Source: Lachnospiraceae bacterium
GTDB taxonomy: Bacteria > Bacillota > Clostridia > Lachnospirales > Lachnospiraceae
DNA length: 10,852 nt
Reading direction: 5' to 3'
Assembly (NCBI GenBank): GCA_014804495.1
Contig: JAAUZS010000163.1
Location: 1 to 10,852 of the forward strand
Shown piece after piece: positions 5,973-10,852 of this stretch (position 1 is its first letter; every line of letters begins with the position of its first letter). The notes under the pieces were generated by a model that was not told the origin of the DNA, did no database searches, and saw only the letters and a list, made by a program, of their open reading frames with translations. Made by a program: the position numbers and the translations under genes.

Positions 5973-7433
5973 ATGCAGTTTTCTTCATACATTTTTATAC
6001 TATTCTTCATGCCGGCATGCATAAGCGGTTATTTTCTGCTTGGAAAGGCTGAAAAATACGAGGCTGCCAAGCTCTGGCTTATTGGTATGTCATTTTGGTT
6101 CTATGGTTATCTGGATGTGATTTATCTTGTGTTTCTGGCAGGCAGCATAGTGGTGAATTACGCGCTTATATGTCTGATGAAGAGACAGGAAAAAAATAAG
6201 ACACAAAAGCAGCTTTTAATTTTGGATATTACGTTGAATATTGGCTTTCTTTTTTTATTTAAATATTTTAATTTTTTCATAAATAATGTAAATATTCTTG
6301 CCGGGTTTGAGATTCCTCTGCTTAAACTTTTACTTCCAATAGGATTGAGTTTTATTACATTTCAACAGATATCATTTGCGGTTGATAGCTATAAAGATTC
6401 TAATATGAGGTATAGCTTTATTGATTATGCACTCTATGCGGCTTTTTTTCCTAAAATCAGCTCAGGACCGATTACACCGTTTCGGGAACTTACCCTGCAA
6501 TTACAATCCAAAGAAAGAAAAAAGGTAAGTTATGATAATCTGTCAAAGGGTTTATACCAATTTTCAATGGGACTTGCCAAAAAGGTTTTAGTGGCGGATA
6601 CTCTGGCACAATTTGTAAGTATTGGTTTTTCGGATATAAAAGGCCTTCATACGGTAAGTGCGCTGACTGTTATGTTATGCTATTCTTTTCAGCTGTATTA
6701 TGATTTCAGCGGTTACAGCGATATGGCTGTCGGAATAGCCCGTATGTTAAATATTGAGCTGCCCGTTAATTTCAATTCTCCTTATAAGGCGTGTTCAGTT
6801 ACTGAATTTTGGAAAAGATGGCACATTACACTAACAGGATTTTTTACAAAATATGTCTATATTCCTATGGGAGGCAGCCGCAAGGGGCTTAGCAGAACCT
6901 GTATAAATATTATGATTGTATTCCTTTTAAGCGGACTATGGCATGGAGCGAACTGGACATTTGTTGTATGGGGGCTTATGCATGGTCTGTTTATGGTTAT
7001 AGAAAGATTGACAGAAAGAAAGATTGAGAAAATTCGTGCAGCCGGCTGGATATTTACTTTCCTGTTTACAAATATTGCATGGGTTATTTTTAGGGCGGAT
7101 ACACTATCAGATGCTGTAACGTTTTTGAGCAGAATATTTCATCCGGGTATGGGTGAAATTGAGAACAGCCTGATACAGGCTGTAAATGAGATTGTAGAGA
7201 TTAGAATACTTTGCAGGTTGGGAGTTCAGGGAATTGTTGATAAACTGCCATTCCTTCCTGCAGTTTTGCTGGGGGTAATGCTTCTTTTGATTACTTTTGC
7301 AGCAAAAAACACACAGGAGAGGGTGGAAAAATTCTGTTTTTCAAAAAAGCAGGCGGCGGTTACAATACTGTTGATGTTTTGGAGTATTATTTCCTTATCG
7401 GGTGTGAGTGTATTTTTATATTCTAACTTTTAG
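5973..7433 (+). CDS. MBOAT-family membrane O-acyltransferase (AlgI/DltB-like)
   Basis: This polytopic membrane-bound O-acyltransferase of 486 residues would carry an acyl group, most often acetyl, across the membrane for O-acylation of an exported polysaccharide. The start at 5973 gives MQFSSYIFILFFMP, which matches the usual AlgI-type beginning. About ten or more hydrophobic segments follow. Family marks are FKYFNFF, LLPIGLSFITFQQISFAVD, FFPKISSGPITPF, YYDFSGYSDMAVGIARML, FNSPYKACSVTEFWKRWHITLT with His284, and LLSGLWHGANWTFVVWGLMHG with His324, the position of the catalytic MBOAT histidine. NIAWVIFRA occurs near the C-terminal third, as in AlgI. No DltA- or DltC-like genes are seen nearby, so D-alanylation is unlikely. 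The next gene encodes a probable periplasmic-type or extracellular partner, as with AlgI-AlgJ/AlgX or PatA-PatB. Family assignment is firm; acetyl as the donor group is inferred. Confidence 0.92.
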   Translation: MQFSSYIFILFFMPACISGYFLLGKAEKYEAAKLWLIGMSFWFYGYLDVIYLVFLAGSIVVNYALICLMKRQEKNKTQKQLLILDITLNIGFLFLFKYFNFFINNVNILAGFEIPLLKLLLPIGLSFITFQQISFAVDSYKDSNMRYSFIDYALYAAFFPKISSGPITPFRELTLQLQSKERKKVSYDNLSKGLYQFSMGLAKKVLVADTLAQFVSIGFSDIKGLHTVSALTVMLCYSFQLYYDFSGYSDMAVGIARMLNIELPVNFNSPYKACSVTEFWKRWHITLTGFFTKYVYIPMGGSRKGLSRTCINIMIVFLLSGLWHGANWTFVVWGLMHGLFMVIERLTERKIEKIRAAGWIFTFLFTNIAWVIFRADTLSDAVTFLSRIFHPGMGEIENSLIQAVNEIVEIRILCRLGVQGIVDKLPFLPAVLLGVMLLLITFAAKNTQERVEKFCFSKKQAAVTILLMFWSIISLSGVSVFLYSNF

Positions 7434-7462
7434 TTTCAGGTATTTGAAATATTAATTGGATT

Positions 7463-7466
7463 GGGA
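7463..7466 (+). promoter_or_regulatory. Possible ribosome binding site of the SGNH-like gene
   Basis: GGGA six bases before the ATG at 7473 is the best-spaced site here. The in-frame TTG at 7461 and ATG at 7485 remain alternatives, so the start is uncertain by about four codons either way. Confidence 0.4.
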
Positions 7467-7472
7467 AAGAGC

Positions 7473-8525
7473 ATGGTTCATGAGATGAATGAAAGAAAAT
7501 GGTTTTACAGGACAATTATATATTTAGTGGCTTGTCTTACGGTGTTTGCGCTTATAATTATTGTGACAGACCCTTATTTTCATTTCCATGCGCCTATCAG
7601 GGGGACTTCATACAGATTATACGAAGAACGATATATAAATGACGGAATAGCAAGACATTTTGAATATGATTCTATTATTACGGGAACTTCGATGACACAA
7701 AACTTTAGAACGTCTGAGTTCGACAGGCTCTTCAACTGTAATTCAGTAAAGCTGCCATTTGCGGGCGGCGGATATCAGGAAATATCTCAGAGTCTGCAGA
7801 GAGCTTTTAACTATAATGAACATATTGAGAAGGTATTATGGGGGCTGGACGGAACACTGCTTATTAAAGAGAGTGATTTTCAGAGTTACGAAGAATATCC
7901 GTCATATCTATATGATAACTGCATTATTAATGATGTGTGCTATGTATTAAATAAATCCGTCATGTATCATGGTACGTTAAATAATATTGCCATGACGGTC
8001 AGAGGTGAAGAATCTACAACATTTGATGAATATTCTGCATGGGAAGGTGAAACAGGACACGATGTAGTAATGAGGTATAATTATTTAGATGATGTAGAGA
8101 TTAAAGATGGGAATCTGGGTTTAAGTGATGAAGAGAAGGGGATGGTGGAGCGCAATATTAGAGTAAATGTATGCTCGGTCATCGAAGAACATCCGAATAC
8201 AACATTCTATATTTTTTTTACACCGTATAACATAGTGAGATGGGATGTATTGGGAAGGGAAGGAAGAATTCTGGATTATATTGAGGCTGAAAATATTGCG
8301 GCTGAATTGCTGATGCAATATACTAATGTAGAATTATATTGTTTTTATGAGAATACGGATTTAATATGCGATTTGAATAATTATAGGGATTTGCTCCATT
8401 ATACTTCTGAGATAAATTCCGAAATATTGAAATGGATGAGTAAAGGGGAATATCGTCTTATGCCGGATACTCACAAGGAGCATGTGAAAAAAGAAACGGA
8501 GTTCTTTATGAATTACGAATATTAA
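7473..8525 (+). CDS. Membrane-anchored SGNH-like protein, candidate MBOAT partner
   Basis: I do not recognise a named family with certainty. The 350-residue protein has one N-terminal membrane segment (about 14-31) after a basic stretch, then DPYFHFHAP, so the rest is probably outside the cell. Two short motifs fit an SGNH/GDSL hydrolase-like fold: G71-T72-S73 (IITGTSMTQNF), which would hold the nucleophilic serine, and D306-x-x-H309 (YRDLLHYT) near the C-terminus, which would complete a Ser-His-Asp triad. Between them are LPFAGGGYQEIS, VLWGLDGTLL and a strand TTFYIFFTPYN in the positions expected for core strands. DltD, AlgJ/AlgX and PatB are extracytoplasmic proteins of this class and sit next to MBOAT genes; here the MBOAT gene ends 39 bases upstream. 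The likely job is to receive the acyl group and place it on the glycan. An esterase role is the main alternative. Confidence 0.65.
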   Translation: MVHEMNERKWFYRTIIYLVACLTVFALIIIVTDPYFHFHAPIRGTSYRLYEERYINDGIARHFEYDSIITGTSMTQNFRTSEFDRLFNCNSVKLPFAGGGYQEISQSLQRAFNYNEHIEKVLWGLDGTLLIKESDFQSYEEYPSYLYDNCIINDVCYVLNKSVMYHGTLNNIAMTVRGEESTTFDEYSAWEGETGHDVVMRYNYLDDVEIKDGNLGLSDEEKGMVERNIRVNVCSVIEEHPNTTFYIFFTPYNIVRWDVLGREGRILDYIEAENIAAELLMQYTNVELYCFYENTDLICDLNNYRDLLHYTSEINSEILKWMSKGEYRLMPDTHKEHVKKETEFFMNYEY

Positions 8526-8531
8526 AAGGAG
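8524..8531 (+). promoter_or_regulatory. Ribosome binding site of the DUF6056-like gene
   Basis: AAAAGGAG ends six bases before the ATG at 8538 and overlaps the stop codon of the SGNH-like gene (TAA, 8523-8525), so the two genes are tightly linked in translation. Confidence 0.75.
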
Positions 8532-8537
8532 ATTACA

Positions 8538-9887
8538 ATGCAGGTGATAAAGAATGAAAAAGTTAAAAAAACAATATTTTTCATTATAATTGCAATCAGT
8601 TTTTTTGCAGTACTGATTTATAATTTTTTCACTCCTTTAATGTCGGATGACTTACTATTTTATACATTGAAATACGATGGCATTGGGGATGTTTTTCGTG
8701 AAGGGTATGACATGTATATGCATACTAACGGACGCTTTGTGCTTCATACAATTTTAAGATTGTTCAGTCTTGTGCCCAAGAATATATTTAATATTTTTAA
8801 CAGCTTTTGCTTTATATTGTTGATGTTGCTCATTTACTGGAATGCGGTAGGATTTAAAAAATATGACAGTATGATGTACATCATGATAAATCTATTTGCG
8901 TGGAATTTCAGCGTTGAGTTTGACCAGACTGTATTATGGATGTCAGGAGCCTGCAACTATCTGTGGGGAACGACAATCATATTGGGTATAGTTACTTATT
9001 ACAGGTTCTTTTTAGAGTCAGATAGAACCATAAAGCATCCTTTGGTTCAAAATATCGGATTATTAATCTGGGGAGTGTTAGCCGGTTGGTGTAATGAAAA
9101 TACTTCCGGAGGTTGTATCCTGATTACTTTATCACTGTCAGTTATGTATTTTGTAAAGAATAAAAGAATACTGCCGCAAACAATCTGTGTTATAACAGGA
9201 CTTTTTACAGGATTTTTATTCATGATTTTTGCTCCGGGAAATATGGTTCGGAGAAGTTACATTAGTGAGAGTCATTCAGGAATTATGAAATATGTTGCAA
9301 GATTTCTCAAAATAAATGGCCGTGTAAATCAGTATATGCTGTTATATATTGCTGTAATTATCCTGTTGTTGGTGTATTATATTTACAAATACAAGCAGGA
9401 TAGCTATAAGGAATTTATTTATATAATTCTGTTCAGTGTTGCAGGATTGGCTACATGTTATGCACTTATTCTGGCACCTGAGCCGATGCCCCGGGCATAT
9501 TTTGGGGCAAATATTTTCTTCCTGACAGCTGTAGCGGAAACTGTAAGTAAGATCCGGAAGGAAGATGAAATTTTATCCTCTCTCAAAACAGGAGCGATTC
9601 TGGTAGGAACGATATGGATGTATTTTTCTTACATGGAGAATGGCGCTAATCTTGCCAGACTGTGGCGTGAGGTAAATGAAAGAGAAGCATATATACTTGA
9701 ACAGACGGAAAAAGGAAATTATGATTTGACTCTTCCCATTATAAGAGAAGAGTTTAAATGTAAATACAGTTTTCTTAAGGATGTTGATCTTGAACCGACG
9801 GAAGACAGTTTTAACAATGCCTGTTATCGTGTAGGATATAATTTAAATTCTATTAAAGCAGTTCCGGAAGAGGAATGGGAGCCATGA
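8538..9887 (+). CDS. Polytopic membrane protein, DUF6056-like; candidate GT-C-like transferase
   Basis: This is a 449-residue integral membrane protein with roughly nine to eleven hydrophobic segments. The first segment (about 12-31) is followed at once by S36-D37-D38 and, after a short loop, N64-G65-R66-F67. Further marks are VLWMSGACNYLWG, AGWCNENTSGG and FAPGNMVRRS, which I recognise as the pattern of DUF6056-type proteins. An acidic pair in the first outside loop is also what GT-C glycosyltransferases use for catalysis, so extracytoplasmic transfer of a sugar from a polyprenyl-phosphate donor is a reasonable guess; no activity is proven for the family to my knowledge. The last 100 residues are soluble and charged (WREVNEREAYILEQTEKG). 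It follows the SGNH-like gene by 12 bases and overlaps the next gene by four. A repeat-unit polymerase (Wzy) role is the main alternative. Confidence 0.6.
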   Translation: MQVIKNEKVKKTIFFIIIAISFFAVLIYNFFTPLMSDDLLFYTLKYDGIGDVFREGYDMYMHTNGRFVLHTILRLFSLVPKNIFNIFNSFCFILLMLLIYWNAVGFKKYDSMMYIMINLFAWNFSVEFDQTVLWMSGACNYLWGTTIILGIVTYYRFFLESDRTIKHPLVQNIGLLIWGVLAGWCNENTSGGCILITLSLSVMYFVKNKRILPQTICVITGLFTGFLFMIFAPGNMVRRSYISESHSGIMKYVARFLKINGRVNQYMLLYIAVIILLLVYYIYKYKQDSYKEFIYIILFSVAGLATCYALILAPEPMPRAYFGANIFFLTAVAETVSKIRKEDEILSSLKTGAILVGTIWMYFSYMENGANLARLWREVNEREAYILEQTEKGNYDLTLPIIREEFKCKYSFLKDVDLEPTEDSFNNACYRVGYNLNSIKAVPEEEWEP

Positions 9888-10852
9888 AGGAGATATTAAT
9901 AAATATAGGAAGAAAAAATGTAAATACAGACAAAAAAATATCGGTTATAGTAACAGTTTACAATATAGAGAAATATTTGGAAAAATGCGTAGATTCAATT
10001 CGCAGGCAGACATATGAGAATCTGGAGATCATTCTGGTGGATGACGGTTCTACGGATAATAGTGGCACTATGTGTGACAGGTTTGCTGCAAAAGATACCC
10101 GGATTGTTGTAATTCATAAGAAAAACGGCGGACCGGGTGATGCCAGAAATGAAGGAGCAAAAGCAGCCACAGGAGAATATATTGCCTATGTAGACGGTGA
10201 TGACTGGATTGACAGAGAAATGTATGAGTCTATGCTGTGTGCAATGGAAACATATCAGGCGGATGTTGCGATTTGCCGTTACCGATGTATTTATTCCGAC
10301 AGGATAGAGGATGATTCTACAGATAAGCTGGTGGTTTTCGAGGGCAGGGAGGCTTTAAAAGTATATATAGAGGAAGATGAACGCTATCAAATTCAAAACG
10401 CTGCATGGAATAAGCTGTACCGTAAATCATTTGCACAAAACCTGCACTTTCCTAAAGGGGCATGGTGTGGAGAGGAAATCCTATATACAACAAAACTGCT
10501 TGAGATGGCGAATAGGACGGTTTATTTGGATAAGGCATATTATAATTATGTTACAGAACGTCCGGGCAGCATTATGTCTGTCGGTGTAAACGAGAAAATA
10601 TTGACGGATCAGATGCCGGCTTATTTTGAGCGGTCAAAATACCTCAGAGAAATAGGGGAGAATGAACTGGCGGCGAGTCATGATTATTTTTTGTATAAGC
10701 GGATGCTGTTGGACTATACGGCATTTGTAAGGAGCCGGTGCCGGACGTCGGAAGAACGTCTTAATAAGAAAAATAGCCTGAAGAAACTCAGAGAAATGAT
10801 TTTGGAGCAAAGACCTCAATTTGAGAAAGCTTACAATTCCACAATAGCCAAT
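9884..10852 (+). CDS. GT2-family glycosyltransferase, N-terminal part (3' end outside window)
   Basis: This inverting GT-A fold family 2 glycosyltransferase would add a sugar to a lipid-linked glycan in the cytoplasm. The frame is open for 323 codons to the last base without a stop, so the gene continues past the edge. After a short basic lead of about 18 residues comes ISVIVTVYNIEKYLEKCVDSI, then VDDGSTDNS with Asp53-Asp54, KKNGGPGDARNEG, and the metal-binding D104-G-D-D107 in YVDGDDWID. Later NAAWNKLYRKSF and GEEILYTTKLL are typical of the C-terminal part of EpsJ/WaaB-like GT2 proteins. The start ATG overlaps the stop of the DUF6056-like gene (ATGA), with GGAAGAGG about ten bases upstream, so translation is coupled. 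The family call is firm; the sugar is unknown. Confidence 0.9.
   Translation, partial: MKEILINIGRKNVNTDKKISVIVTVYNIEKYLEKCVDSIRRQTYENLEIILVDDGSTDNSGTMCDRFAAKDTRIVVIHKKNGGPGDARNEGAKAATGEYIAYVDGDDWIDREMYESMLCAMETYQADVAICRYRCIYSDRIEDDSTDKLVVFEGREALKVYIEEDERYQIQNAAWNKLYRKSFAQNLHFPKGAWCGEEILYTTKLLEMANRTVYLDKAYYNYVTERPGSIMSVGVNEKILTDQMPAYFERSKYLREIGENELAASHDYFLYKRMLLDYTAFVRSRCRTSEERLNKKNSLKKLREMILEQRPQFEKAYNSTIAN

Noticed and set aside
7434..7472. Promoter-like TTGAAA (7444-7449) before the SGNH-like gene
   Set aside because: No acceptable -10 hexamer lies 16-18 bases downstream, and the sequence there is already the ribosome binding region.
5973..8525. A dlt (teichoic acid D-alanylation) locus
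   Set aside because: The MBOAT is followed by an SGNH-like gene as in dlt, but no DltA ligase or DltC carrier protein is present, and the context is polysaccharide synthesis.
10377..10589. Plus-strand open frame of 70 codons near the right edge
   Set aside because: It is out of frame with the GT2 gene that covers the region and shows no family motif.

Overview
The window is a stretch of a surface-polysaccharide (capsule or exopolysaccharide) biosynthesis cluster, with every gene on the + strand. The organism looks like a low-GC Gram-positive anaerobe of the Clostridia, most likely Lachnospiraceae. The clues are an AT-rich base composition with many AGA and ATA codons, strong AGGAGG-type ribosome binding sites, tightly packed co-directional genes, and the sequence style of the glycosyltransferases. 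This taxonomic call is an inference; no rRNA or marker gene is present.

Layout. Positions 1-646 hold the 3' part of a GT4 glycosyltransferase that starts before the window. Next come a TviB/WbpO-type nucleotide-sugar 6-dehydrogenase (662-1978), a DPM1-like membrane-anchored GT2 (1981-2925), a TviC/WbpP-type UDP-GlcNAc 4-epimerase (2955-3929), a cytoplasmic NodB-fold/DUF2334-like deacetylase (3974-4720) and a complete GT4 glycosyltransferase (4776-5882). After a 90-base gap with an inverted repeat follow an MBOAT O-acyltransferase of the AlgI/DltB type (5973-7433), a membrane-anchored protein with SGNH-like Ser and Asp-x-x-His motifs (7473-8525), a polytopic DUF6056-like membrane protein (8538-9887) and a GT2 glycosyltransferase that overlaps it by four bases and runs off the right edge (9884-10852). 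No interval longer than about 90 bases lacks a gene. I see no convincing promoter, rho-independent terminator, RNA gene, insertion sequence or CRISPR array, so the window reads as the interior of one long operon.

How the genes may work together. The epimerase and dehydrogenase form the pair that makes UDP-GalNAcA from UDP-GlcNAc in Vi-antigen and Pseudomonas O-antigen loci, so a HexNAcA uronic acid is the likely building block. The GT4 and GT2 enzymes would assemble the repeat unit in the cytoplasm. The DUF2334-like enzyme might remove an N-acetyl group from a cytoplasmic intermediate. The MBOAT plus its SGNH-like neighbour form a candidate O-acylation module acting across the membrane. The DPM1-like GT2 plus the DUF6056-like protein look like a lipid-phosphate-sugar donor synthase and an extracytoplasmic GT-C-like transferase. 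No initiating phosphoglycosyl transferase, flippase, polymerase or chain-length regulator is visible; these must lie outside the window if the locus is complete. The most interesting parts are the uncharacterised SGNH-like and DUF6056-like proteins and the possible two-tier decoration of a uronic-acid polymer that they imply.
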